Source: Paeniglutamicibacter sulfureus | GTDB taxonomy: Bacteria; Actinomycetota; Actinomycetes; Actinomycetales; Micrococcaceae | Reading direction: 5' to 3' | NCBI RefSeq assembly: GCF_030512175.1 | Contig: NZ_JAULBL010000001.1 | Span: 186,001 to 250,000 of the forward strand | DNA length: 64,000 nt | Shown here: piece after piece, positions 17,996 to 26,175 of the stretch | Position numbering within the stretch: position 1 is the first letter of the stretch | How the letters are laid out: each line of letters begins with the position of its first letter | The notes under the pieces: generated by a model | The model's database searches: none | Seen by the model: the letters and a program-made list of their open reading frames with translations, nothing else | Told to the model about the DNA's origin: nothing | Made by a program: the position numbers and the translations under genes

Positions 17996-19540
17996 CTACT
18001 GGTAGGAAACGAACCATGGCTTCGGATCGATGTCGAAGGTCTGCTTCGGTGTGAACGTCGGGGAGTCCTCGTCGATGAAGTTCTTCCACGCCATCCTGAT
18101 GCCGTCGGGCAGGTCACGGCGCAGGCTCTTCCACGTCTCCATCTTCATCCCCGGCGTGCCGTTGCCGTCTGCATGCAAGACCATCGCGAGTTCGGGGTGC
18201 GAGGTATCCAGCGCGGACCGGTTGCGGATCATGCTCAACTTGAACTGGTGCAGGATGACGACCTTCTGCGGCAGGTGGTGCTTGCGCGTCAGCGCAGCCA
18301 ACCAATCGTTGGTGCGGTTGAGCTCAGCGGCATCCACGGAACCGATTTGGACCATGTGACGCTGGCCGGGCTTGAGCCGCCACTCGGGGTCGTAGGCAAT
18401 GCCGACGTTGGGGTAGACCAGCAACTTTTCATAGTGCTTGGCCTGGGTCAGGAAGTCGTTGCGACCCGGTTGCAGGTCAAGAACCACGTATACCCCTGCT
18501 TTCTCGGCCGCCTTCACCCATGACTCGAGTCGTTCCACGGGAACGTAGCTGGAGTACTTCCCGTCCTTGCCCGCGGACGCCGCGGCGACTGTCGAGATGA
18601 TCTCGAAGGCCGGCACGACCTTCTCCTTGCTAAAGGGCTGGTACTCCGCGGCGTACTTTTTGGCGAGCTTGATGGCCCCATCGACGTCCTGTTCGCCTAG
18701 CAGACCCAGTGAAGCCGTCCCGGGCGTCCCGTACAGCGCGACCATGCGCCGGTCCGGAAACACGATCTGCCCGCCGCCTGGAAGTTGCATTCCTCCGGCA
18801 GCCGTTGCCGCCAGGGCAGAGAAATCCGCGGCTTTCCCGAAGCCGCCGCCGATCGCGTACAGCTCCGAGTCCGCGTGTTCCTGGAAAAATTTCTGGTTCT
18901 TCGCAGCCCTTGGGTCAGGCGAGGCCATGGTGTGGAGCTCGGCCCCTGCGGCTTGGGCCGTGACCAGTGCCGGACCTGCCGCTTCCGCGGCTTCTTCCCC
19001 CGAGCGAACGACGACGGCGAAGCCGGAATCCGTGGTTCGCTCGACCGGGTCAATGTCTGGCAGATCGGCATCGGATGCCGCCCCTTCGACAACTTCCCGA
19101 CTCCCCGCCAGTGAATCCGGCACAGTTCCGTGGGCAATGAGGGTACGTGCGCCCAGACGCTCCAGCTCGGCGGAGAAATCTTGCCGCTCCGTTGCTTCGT
19201 CCGGTGCGTCGCCAGGTGCCACGAGCAGCGGGACGCCGAGTGCGCGGGCCTGACCGGCGGCGGCTTCCTGCCCGCCGTCATTGCCCAGCACGACGACTGC
19301 GGGTGCCTTTTCGAAGAACGCCTCGCTGGCTTTCAGTGCCATCTCCGCGGGGTTGCCGCCGATCTGGCCGATGCCAGCCTCGGCCCCGGCCAACACAACG
19401 CTGTCTTGGTTCTCCTGCGCTTTGGCACCGACAACGCCGGCGTCGTCCCCAGGATCCGCTGCGGTGCACCCGGCCGCGACCAGGGCAAGAACCAGCCCGG
19501 AAGCAACCGCAGCGAGACGTCCCCTTGCCCGAATCGTCAT
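17996..19540 (-). CDS. putative secreted lipoprotein with a CWB2-like N-terminal half and barrel-like C-terminal half
   Basis: From ATG 19540 (GGGGGT six bases upstream) it has 514 residues. A signal peptide ends in the lipobox LVAAGC, so the protein should be lipid-anchored outside the membrane. Residues 50-170 resemble cell-wall-binding type 2 repeats (EAFFEKAPAVVVLGND, LERLGARTLIAHG). Residues 280-514 look like a glycosidase-type barrel, with VPAFEIISTVAA, YVVLDLQPGRNDF, VGIAYDPEWRL and KVVILHQFK strands. No catalytic pair can be assigned with certainty. The role is probably envelope-related; the family is not recognised. Confidence 0.75.
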   Translation of the reverse strand: MTIRARGRLAAVASGLVLALVAAGCTAADPGDDAGVVGAKAQENQDSVVLAGAEAGIGQIGGNPAEMALKASEAFFEKAPAVVVLGNDGGQEAAAGQARALGVPLLVAPGDAPDEATERQDFSAELERLGARTLIAHGTVPDSLAGSREVVEGAASDADLPDIDPVERTTDSGFAVVVRSGEEAAEAAGPALVTAQAAGAELHTMASPDPRAAKNQKFFQEHADSELYAIGGGFGKAADFSALAATAAGGMQLPGGGQIVFPDRRMVALYGTPGTASLGLLGEQDVDGAIKLAKKYAAEYQPFSKEKVVPAFEIISTVAAASAGKDGKYSSYVPVERLESWVKAAEKAGVYVVLDLQPGRNDFLTQAKHYEKLLVYPNVGIAYDPEWRLKPGQRHMVQIGSVDAAELNRTNDWLAALTRKHHLPQKVVILHQFKLSMIRNRSALDTSHPELAMVLHADGNGTPGMKMETWKSLRRDLPDGIRMAWKNFIDEDSPTFTPKQTFDIDPKPWFVSYQ

Positions 19541-19676
19541 ATTTTTACCCCCGCGTCGATCATCAGCCAAAGATTTTCACCGGCATCGTTTTATCGTTCC
19601 TTCAACAGAAAGCGCCTTCGAAACCGTTGGAGAGGCTTCAACGACGGCAACCACTAAAGGAGAACGATCACCACTA

Positions 19677-19937
19677 ATGACACTAGCAACAACTTCCGTT
19701 GTTACCCCAACGAGCTGGCTGGCACAAGAACCGGTAAAACTTGAGCCGGTGGATACGAGGCCTTGGCCATGCGCTTACGCCCAGGGTGGGACGACTGACT
19801 CGCTGGAGCGCGGGCTGGACGGGGCCATCGCGAATCAGGACTCGGCGTCCGCCGCGTCACAGGACTTGTTCTTGAGGATGGGTAACCTCCCGCGTAACAA
19901 GGGGACAAGCACTTCCATATTGGCCAACATGGATTGA
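19677..19937 (+). CDS. doubtful small hypothetical protein
   Basis: An 86-residue frame from ATG 19677, with AAAGGAGAA upstream but 14 bases away. The sequence (MTLATTSVVTPTSWLAQEPV, then PWPCAYAQGGTTDS) matches nothing I know. It could be the remnant of a longer gene or spurious. Confidence 0.25.
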   Translation: MTLATTSVVTPTSWLAQEPVKLEPVDTRPWPCAYAQGGTTDSLERGLDGAIANQDSASAASQDLFLRMGNLPRNKGTSTSILANMD

Positions 19938-20173
19938 AGGCCCGGCCAATGGGCCAGCGGGCATCCTGCCACCGCACCGAGTCGCATGGCGATTCTGTCC
20001 CGCTCCCACGAGATGCTTTCCATGTGAGGCTCGCGTCACGCGGTGGGTTTTGTCCTGCGGAAGGTTCCGCTATCGGAATTCCACAGTCTATAGATCCCGG
20101 CGTCTCCCGGTCGTCAAGGGGTGATTCGGTCGCCCACAGACCAGCGGATGCTGCATGTGCAAGACTGAGCGGC

Positions 20174-20686
20174 ATGACTTTAGACAAGGAGCTGGACAGG
20201 ATCTTCGCTGCCCGAGACCGGGCGAACATGCAGCCGACCATCGATGCGTTGCTTCCCCTGCTTGCTTCGAATCCCGGGAATGCGCGAGTGCTCTACGAAG
20301 TCGGAGGGGCATATGACACTGCTGGCAAGGAAGAAACAGCCCTTGGATTTTACGAGAACGCCCTCGCTGCTGGCCTCAAGGGCGATCTGCTCCGCCGTTG
20401 CTATGTCCAATACGGGTCAACCTTGCGAAACGTGGGGCAGTACGCAAAGTCCAGCGCGGTCTTCGCGACAGCTCGCACTGAGTTTCCCGGGTCCCCATCG
20501 CTGGGGGTGTTCGAAGCAATCACCCTCCACGCAGCAGGCCGACCAGATGAAGCCATTGCTTCGCTGCTTGATGTGGTGGTGGATTTCGTTCGCTCTCCGG
20601 ACATCGATAGATACAAGTCGGCGATCAGTGGGAACGCGGCCTATCTCCGCTCGCTGGATGGACGAGGTACACCCCCCTGTAGCTGA
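20174..20686 (+). CDS. tetratricopeptide-repeat protein
   Basis: A 170-residue, all-helical protein. The core ARVLYEVGGAYDTAGKEETA, LGFYENALAAGL and VQYGSTLRNVGQYAKSSAVF shows two to three TPR motifs with the Gly/Ala/Tyr spacing typical of the repeat. Homologues of this length act as small cytosolic tetratrico-peptide proteins of unknown partner. The start MTLDKELDRIF at ATG 20174 is chosen over the longer frame because the repeat fold begins there. It stands alone, upstream of the convergent monooxygenase. Confidence 0.8.
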   Translation: MTLDKELDRIFAARDRANMQPTIDALLPLLASNPGNARVLYEVGGAYDTAGKEETALGFYENALAAGLKGDLLRRCYVQYGSTLRNVGQYAKSSAVFATARTEFPGSPSLGVFEAITLHAAGRPDEAIASLLDVVVDFVRSPDIDRYKSAISGNAAYLRSLDGRGTPPCS

Positions 20687-20742
20687 GTCCCGCTGAAGGA
20701 TCCCGAGGGCAAACTCGCGCTACCTGGTCCGTGAAACGATCG

Positions 20743-22206
20743 TTATCGCGCTGGCAGCCCTGGGCCGAACCAGCGGCATAGCGCGTCCGTCAGGTCTTGG
20801 GCAGTTCCTTGCCCAACCCAGGCAACATATCCGTCCGGGCGGATTAGCACGGCGGTAGGAGGCGTCACGTCACCCAGGAGGGGCAGTCGCCACGGGCCGG
20901 TATACCGGGCCTCGACCTGTTGGACGTGATCGGCCCAGGGTTCGATCTCGAAGTGGCTCAGACCGTCGAGTGTTAGCAGGACCGGCTTTGCATCGTGGAG
21001 CAGCGTGAAGACACGGGTCGGACCGTTTGCCGTATCGAGATCAAGATCCGGCATGCGGCGTCCGAGAAGCGGGTGCCCCTCCCCTAAGTCGTAGGTGATG
21101 TCGAGTCCGTGGATCAGTGCGGCAACGTGCCGCCGAGGCTCATCCATCGACATGAGTTCCTCGTCGGTCTCGGCGAGCGCCTCGGTTCGGGCATCGGCGC
21201 GTTGCAGGGCTGTTTGCGCCATCGAATGCTTGAGCGCGCGACCACCGACGGGGTGTCGCTCCGCGTGGTAAGTGTCCAGAAGGGACTCGGGTGAGAGGCC
21301 ATTGATCACCTGTGCGAGCTTCCACCCAAGGTTGACTGCGTCCTGCAAGCCCAAGCCGATCCCCTGGCCGCCTGCGGGATAGTGAACGTGAGCGGCGTCC
21401 CCGACCAGCAGCACCCGGCCCTTGCGATAGGTCGCTGCCTGCCGCGTGGCGTCGGTGAATCTGGAGATAGAGGTCGGTGTATGCACTCCGAAGTCTGTTC
21501 CATACGCCCAGGTCAGGGAATCGCTCAGGTCACCCAGGGTGGGATCCTGCCGCGAACCGACCTGTCGCTCCGTCGTGATGACACGATAGGTACGCCCGTC
21601 CGGCATCAAACTAAAGCCGTGGACCCCGGACTCATCCAAGTGCGTACCGGAGGGTACTTCATCGGTTGCTTCCACTTCGGCGATCAGGTTGCTCCGGGTC
21701 GCGTCCCAGCCGGGGAAGTCGATGCCGGCGCACTTGCGGACCACGCTGCGGCCCCCGTCCGCGCCGATAAGAAACGCGGCCCGGATCTTTGCGCCGTCGG
21801 CGGTCTCGACTTCGACGCCGGACTCGTCCTGGATGAAGCCAACCACCTCATGACGGCGATGGACGGGCACCCCGAGCTCCTTGATCCAGTCTTCGAGGAT
21901 TGGTTGGATGCGGCTCTGCCACAGGCCGAGCCCGTAAGGGTGCCGCGTCGGAAAGTCGCTGATATCCAGAACCGACTTTCCGAATCGGGCCGTCTGCACG
22001 GTCGTGCCCTCGTCCAGGAATCGACCGGCGATCCCCCGCTGGTCAAGGATCTCAATGGTGCGACAGTGAAAGCCGCCCGCACGGGATTCCGTCAAGGCCC
22101 CTGTCGGAAGCCGCTCCATGATCGCCACGTCAATACCAGCCAGTGCCAACTCACCAGCCAGCATCATGCCGGCCGGTCCACTTCCCACGATGATTACGTC
22201 TGCCAT
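20743..22206 (-). CDS. FAD-dependent aromatic monooxygenase (PheA/TfdB type, RIFMO-like)
   Basis: Flavoprotein hydroxylase of group A. From ATG 22206 (GAGG ten bases upstream) it has 487 residues. The FAD motif is VIIVGSGPAGMMLAGELALAG at the N-terminus, the DG motif is GADGGRSVVRK near residue 160, and the GD motif is VLLVGDAAHVHYPAGGQG near residue 285. A C-terminal thioredoxin-like region follows. The early part (MERLPTGALTESRAGG, CRTIEILDQRGI) is like rifampicin monooxygenases, so drug or phenolic substrates are possible. The substrate cannot be read from sequence. A hairpin operator candidate lies 67 bases upstream. Confidence 0.85.
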   Translation of the reverse strand: MADVIIVGSGPAGMMLAGELALAGIDVAIMERLPTGALTESRAGGFHCRTIEILDQRGIAGRFLDEGTTVQTARFGKSVLDISDFPTRHPYGLGLWQSRIQPILEDWIKELGVPVHRRHEVVGFIQDESGVEVETADGAKIRAAFLIGADGGRSVVRKCAGIDFPGWDATRSNLIAEVEATDEVPSGTHLDESGVHGFSLMPDGRTYRVITTERQVGSRQDPTLGDLSDSLTWAYGTDFGVHTPTSISRFTDATRQAATYRKGRVLLVGDAAHVHYPAGGQGIGLGLQDAVNLGWKLAQVINGLSPESLLDTYHAERHPVGGRALKHSMAQTALQRADARTEALAETDEELMSMDEPRRHVAALIHGLDITYDLGEGHPLLGRRMPDLDLDTANGPTRVFTLLHDAKPVLLTLDGLSHFEIEPWADHVQQVEARYTGPWRLPLLGDVTPPTAVLIRPDGYVAWVGQGTAQDLTDALCRWFGPGLPAR

Positions 22207-22272
22207 CCCATCCCATCCTCTTCGCGTGATGCTGTGCTGACGGGCACGCCAGAGCAGTGTATTCCACAGCAC

Positions 22273-22291
22273 GGGTCTTGCTGCAAGACCC
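22273..22291. promoter_or_regulatory. perfect inverted repeat upstream of the monooxygenase
   Basis: GGGTCTTG (22273-22280), spacer CTG, CAAGACCC (22284-22291), a 19-base perfect dyad 67-85 bases before the start of the FAD monooxygenase. It could be a TetR- or MarR-type operator or a leader hairpin. No regulator gene is adjacent. Confidence 0.4.
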
Positions 22292-22466
22292 CCTCGCGGC
22301 GCTATCCTGAAGGCGGGAGGGGGTGCTACCCCTCCTGGAAAACTGTCGTCGCATTTCCAAAATTGCCCTTGCAGATCCTCGCCGAGCGGGGCAGGGTCTT
22401 CCCTTGCGGGCGGACCAATGCGGGCGCGAACGTTTTGCCGTGCGCGGCATTCAGCGGAGACGCGTT

Positions 22467-22967
22467 TTAGGCGCGGGCCTGGACGAGATTGGCGAACGGC
22501 AACCTACCGTGCAATTGGCGGAACTCGGCATGGTAGTTTGCCTGGGCCGCATTGAGCTCCTCCGCAGGTAGCTCCTTCCATGCCATGAGAAGGGCTCCTG
22601 TTTCCGCCAAATGCCAGATCAGCCGGCCGTCCCAGTGTCCCGGCGGCTTTCCATTTCCGAAGTCCAAAAATTCTTGGATCTGGCGTCGAAGCCCGCGGTT
22701 GCCCTTACTGCCGGGGCTGGCCTTGCCAATGAAGAGGACATCTGCGTCCTCAACCCATTCAGCGGTGAGCCCGGCCATGGGCAGGGATGGATTCTTCTTC
22801 TTGAAAATTCCGGCCGTGCTTTTGGTGAGGAACCGCGGCTCAAACCCCTCGGGCCGCAACACAACGAATATCCCCTGACGCTGCGGAATCCGATTGATTT
22901 CAAGGTCCGTGATGGGGCGGAATCCGGTGAATCCGTCGTCTTTGAGCGTTTTTTTGTTGAACGGCAT
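22467..22967 (-). CDS. GIY-YIG-like hypothetical protein
   Basis: A 166-residue protein starting at ATG 22967, five bases after AAGGA. The pattern GIFVVLRPEG (residues 33-42), VLFIGKAS (79-86), GLRRQIQEFLDFG (93-105) and a later LMAWKELP resembles the GIY...YIG-x-R arrangement of GIY-YIG nuclease folds. The second motif reads FIG rather than YIG. Whether the active site is complete is unclear. The C-terminus FRQLHGRLPFAN is typical of single-domain GIY-YIG-like proteins in bacteria. Function unknown. Confidence 0.6.
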   Translation of the reverse strand: MPFNKKTLKDDGFTGFRPITDLEINRIPQRQGIFVVLRPEGFEPRFLTKSTAGIFKKKNPSLPMAGLTAEWVEDADVLFIGKASPGSKGNRGLRRQIQEFLDFGNGKPPGHWDGRLIWHLAETGALLMAWKELPAEELNAAQANYHAEFRQLHGRLPFANLVQARA

Positions 22968-23197
22968 CGGATTCCTTGGATCTTGGCGGCGGGAATGTTG
23001 CGGGGCACTCTCCCGGAGGTGCCATGATTCGCACCTCCGATGCTACCCGGCCGGGCAATGAACGCGTTTCCCCGATGCCAGGCGTGAGGTGGTCGTCCCG
23101 ATCTTGCAGGGCGCCGCGTCCGGGGGCCTCCCCCGCGGAAAATGGTTTGCACATCCGCTGGATGTCGGTGAAAGGGCAGCGTCCGTGGGATAGCAAC

Positions 23198-23914
23198 CTA
23201 CAGTGCCGGCCTATGGTTCGGGAAAATGCCGGTGCCGTCCAACCACCGCAGGACAGTGTCGGCAAATTCGCTCGGACGCGTCTCGTGAACGTTGTGACCA
23301 GTGGGTATGGTGACGAGAGCGCACTCGGGGATGAGCCCTGCGACCTCCACGAGTAGGTCCTGCGGAACAGGGCTGGTGGGACCGCCTCCGATGAGCAACG
23401 TGGGAGATGCGATATCGGGCAGTCGCCTCCACCAGCGGCGAGTGGAATCGTTAACCTGTTCAACGATGGCCGGCACGACCGCCCAATCGAACCCCAGGAC
23501 TCCCTCGGGGCGTTCGGGAACCGGCCGTGTCCGGGGGAACGGCGGCGGGACGTCCTCGACCACGAGCCGTGCGATGCGACCCGGCTGCGCTTGGGCAACC
23601 ATATATGCGACAGCGCCGCCCATCGAGTGGCCGATCAGCACCACGTCGCGCAGATCCATGATGTCAAGGACCTCGATGACGTCCGCGCGCATGAGTTCGA
23701 ACGAGTAGGTGCCCGGCCGATCGCTGTCGCCATGCCCGCGCAAATCCAGATTGACTACTCGAAACAGCGAAGCGAACCGCTCCTCGACCCCGGACCAACT
23801 CGCTGCTTGTTCCCCGAGCGCGTGCAACAGGACCATCGGCGGCCCACCGGCAGGGCCGGAAATGCGGCAGCCGATTCGGATTCCGCTGCCGAGCTCCACC
23901 AACCGCTTTTCCAC
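23198..23914 (-). CDS. alpha/beta-fold hydrolase
   Basis: A 238-residue hydrolase. The oxyanion strand is VLLHALGEQAASW, the nucleophile elbow GHSMGGAVAYM (serine near residue 100), and the catalytic histidine GHNVHE near the end. An acidic residue before LLIGGGPTSPV probably completes the triad. The first start in frame past the neighbouring VOC gene is GTG 23914; no strong ribosome-binding site is visible. The substrate is unknown. It lies 74 bases downstream of the VOC gene on the same strand. Confidence 0.8.
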   Translation of the reverse strand: MEKRLVELGSGIRIGCRISGPAGGPPMVLLHALGEQAASWSGVEERFASLFRVVNLDLRGHGDSDRPGTYSFELMRADVIEVLDIMDLRDVVLIGHSMGGAVAYMVAQAQPGRIARLVVEDVPPPFPRTRPVPERPEGVLGFDWAVVPAIVEQVNDSTRRWWRRLPDIASPTLLIGGGPTSPVPQDLLVEVAGLIPECALVTIPTGHNVHETRPSEFADTVLRWLDGTGIFPNHRPAL

Positions 23915-23988
23915 CTGCGAACCGCGGCCGCGCCGCCATGAATATTCGTGGCCGCCCGGAGAGGGATTGCTCGTTGAGTGTTGGTCCC

Positions 23989-24390
23989 TCACGAATCCGG
24001 CTCGTATCCGATGAGCCAGTGCAGCCCGTGGCGGTCGATGACCTGGCCGTCGGAGGCTCCCCAGGGCTTGGGGGAAAGCGGATCCAGCACCTTCCCGCCA
24101 ACTGCGAGTTTGTCGAACCACTCGTGGAGGACGGACGGTCCGGCGGTCCCCAGCAACGAGAGCATGAGTCCTTCGAACTTGACGCTCTTTCCTCCCGTGG
24201 CAGCATCCGATCCGGCCAGCGCCACTACGCCGTCGAGAACGCCATGGGCGATGGATTCCGGCGGACCGTCCTTTCGGCCAAATTCTTCATAGGTGTACAA
24301 GGAGAGTTTTCCGCCGAAAACGTCCGCATAGAAGCCGAGCGCTTCACGCGCCGTGCCGGGGAAACTGACATAGATCTGGGGAGCAGCCAT
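23989..24390 (-). CDS. VOC-family (PhnB/glyoxalase-like) protein
   Basis: A 133-residue single-domain protein. The features are YVSFPGTAREALGFYADVFG, LMLSLLG and WGASDGQVIDRHGLHWLIGY, the beta-alpha-beta-beta-beta pattern of PhnB-type vicinal-oxygen-chelate proteins. Homologues are often called 3-demethylubiquinone-methyltransferase-like without proof. An in-frame ATG at 24396 adds two residues. It may form an operon with the following hydrolase. Confidence 0.8.
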   Translation of the reverse strand: MAAPQIYVSFPGTAREALGFYADVFGGKLSLYTYEEFGRKDGPPESIAHGVLDGVVALAGSDAATGGKSVKFEGLMLSLLGTAGPSVLHEWFDKLAVGGKVLDPLSPKPWGASDGQVIDRHGLHWLIGYEPDS

Positions 24391-24549
24391 GGGCATAGCC
24401 TACGAAAACTGTTCTCCTTCCGCTACAGGTCGATCGGGGCCAGGGGCGCAAGCGGGGCCACGGCCCCGGCCCAGGATCGGTGCCGGTGAACCGATCGATC
24501 GTGGCCGGCCTCGGGGTTGGCCCGCCGAACCGAGCCCAGGCGGTCGTTC

Positions 24550-24810
24550 TCACAGCGGCCGCCCGTAGGGATAATCAACCCAGGCTCCGGTGCCCTCCTT
24601 CGGACATGCCTTTTCGGCGCCCTTCCGGGTGCTCCACGCATCCGCTGGATAGCTGGCACCCTGGAGCACCTTGTCCAAACTCTCGACTTGTTCCTCACGC
24701 CCGTCGGCGTATCTGACGTCGAATCGAAAAGAGCGATATGGAATCTTCAGCCAGCGGGACTTGGTCCACACGGACGTGGCACGGGCGGCAACCGGGATTT
24801 CTGCGCTCAT
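24550..24810 (-). CDS. small conserved-looking hypothetical protein
   Basis: An 86-residue frame starting at ATG 24810: MSAEIPVAARATSVWTKSRW, then a basic, aromatic stretch (YRSFRFDVRYADGREEQ) and WVDYPYGRPL at the end. It has the look of a small soluble beta protein. A G-rich run abuts the start codon with no spacer, so a nearby alternative start is possible. It lies just downstream of the MerR regulator on the same strand. Confidence 0.5.
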   Translation of the reverse strand: MSAEIPVAARATSVWTKSRWLKIPYRSFRFDVRYADGREEQVESLDKVLQGASYPADAWSTRKGAEKACPKEGTGAWVDYPYGRPL

Positions 24811-24868
24811 TCCCCCATCTTGGCACGAACGAATGTGCGCTGGCGCTTTCGAACCCGGCCACCGATGC

Positions 24869-25501
24869 CTACCGGGTCTGGTCCCCCGCGCTTCCGCCCA
24901 GCATCCGGCTTGCCAGGTCCTGGTGGGCCAGGCGCCGCATCGCGGCAAAGATCGGATCGTAGAGCGCCGTTCCGAGCACCGAGTACTCCACGGCCCGCGA
25001 TGTGTCGGCTTCGGGCAGTTCCGCCATGTCGATCTCGGCGATCGCCATGATGTGCCGTGCGTAGCCGTGCAGCCGTTCGCGCCCCATGGGCAGGCCGGCC
25101 GCTTCGGCGGCGGCCAAGGCGCGTTCGAGCTGGGCGACGGCCGCGTAGCCGGGGTCGCAGAGCTGGCCGATCTCCGCCAACGCCGCCCGGGCCCGCGGAT
25201 AGTCACCGTGTGCGTCCGCCTCCACGGCCGGCGGCAGCACGGCGATCGCTCGTCCCAAAGTACTGTAGCGGTCGGCCTCCGGTTCGTCGATGATTCCAAC
25301 GATGGTGCGCACCCCTGCCAGCGGCAGCCCCACGACCTCGGTGAGCGCGCGGATCAGCGCCAGCCGGCGCACATGCTCTTCGCCGTAGTCGGCCATTGTT
25401 GCACCGACCGACTCTCCGGGGGCCAGCAGGCCCTCGCGCAGGTAGTATTTCACGGTCGCCAGCGGCATCCCGGAGCGCTTGAGAAGTTCGGACATTCGCA
25501 T
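24869..25501 (-). CDS. MerR-family transcriptional regulator
   Basis: A 210-residue regulator with an N-terminal MerR helix-turn-helix and wing (MSELLKRSGMPLATVKYYLR, EEHVRRLALIRAL) and a long, alanine-rich C-terminal effector part of about 130 residues. No metal-binding cysteine set is seen, so it probably responds to an organic molecule or stress. It is transcribed divergently from the membrane protein at 25584, and the 82-base gap holds palindromes that are likely its operator. The second ATG (25495) is an equal candidate start. Confidence 0.9.
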   Translation of the reverse strand: MRMSELLKRSGMPLATVKYYLREGLLAPGESVGATMADYGEEHVRRLALIRALTEVVGLPLAGVRTIVGIIDEPEADRYSTLGRAIAVLPPAVEADAHGDYPRARAALAEIGQLCDPGYAAVAQLERALAAAEAAGLPMGRERLHGYARHIMAIAEIDMAELPEADTSRAVEYSVLGTALYDPIFAAMRRLAHQDLASRMLGGSAGDQTR

Positions 25502-25517
25502 GCGGCAACCCCTTGTG

Positions 25518-25560
25518 TTGGATAGTTAAGGTATCTATGTTGGATAGTACAGCTATCCAA
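25518..25560. promoter_or_regulatory. tandem MerR-type operators in a divergent promoter
   Basis: A perfect dyad TTGGATAG-TACAG-CTATCCAA occupies 25540-25560. Immediately upstream an imperfect copy starts with the same TTGGATAG arm (25518-25525), spacer TTAAG, and a degenerate right arm GTATCTAT. The two copies begin 22 bases apart, two helical turns. The MerR family binds dyads of about this size between -35 and -10, so this is the probable binding site controlling both divergent genes. Confidence 0.75.
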
Positions 25561-25583
25561 ACGGGTTCGAAAGAAACACCCCC

Positions 25584-26000
25584 ATGGAACCGAGCACGTT
25601 GGTCCTCGCCGGAATTCTGCTTCTGGCCCTCATCACTGTCGAATCAGGCGGCGCCTTCCTCGTCCGCGTCGCCGCCGGCGGGGTTCCCGCCAACGACCTG
25701 CAGAAGTCTTGGTACCGGGCAGGGCACGCCCATGCAGCGGTCCTGCTGGTTCTGTCCTTGGCGATCCTAGCCTTCGCCGACCACCTCGACGTCCCGACCT
25801 GGGTCGACTGGATCGCCCGCTCAGGCGTCCCGGTCGCCGCTATCTTGATGCCCGCCGGCTCCTTTCTCTCGGTGCTCGGGAAAAACCCCGAGAAGCCCAA
25901 CCGACTGTCGCTGCTGATCGGCCTCAGCGCCGCCTCACTTACCGCGGGGCTGTTGGCCGTGGGGATCGGGGCGATCGCCACCGGGGCCGGGAACGCCTGA
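25584..26000 (+). CDS. four-helix integral membrane protein
   Basis: A 138-residue protein with four hydrophobic segments (about 6-28, 45-65, 78-100, 108-132) and few charges. The short motif GHAHAAVLLVLSL in the second helix contains two histidines. The family is not recognised by name. Its divergent arrangement with a MerR regulator and the shared operator suggests it is the regulated gene, perhaps involved in membrane stress or solute protection. RBS weak (AAAGAAA). Confidence 0.75.
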   Translation: MEPSTLVLAGILLLALITVESGGAFLVRVAAGGVPANDLQKSWYRAGHAHAAVLLVLSLAILAFADHLDVPTWVDWIARSGVPVAAILMPAGSFLSVLGKNPEKPNRLSLLIGLSAASLTAGLLAVGIGAIATGAGNA

Positions 26001-26175
26001 GGATACGCCGCAGGCTGGCAACACGCCCCCCCAGTTCGCGGGGGTGCGGGCGGTTTGTTCCCGGGGCTTCGACCGGGCGGATTGGCGACTTATCCACAGC
26101 CCTGCAGGCCACGGGTCCACCGACCCGCGGATCGGTCCATGCTGGGATTCCCGCACCGAATCCCCAAGGATGGCC

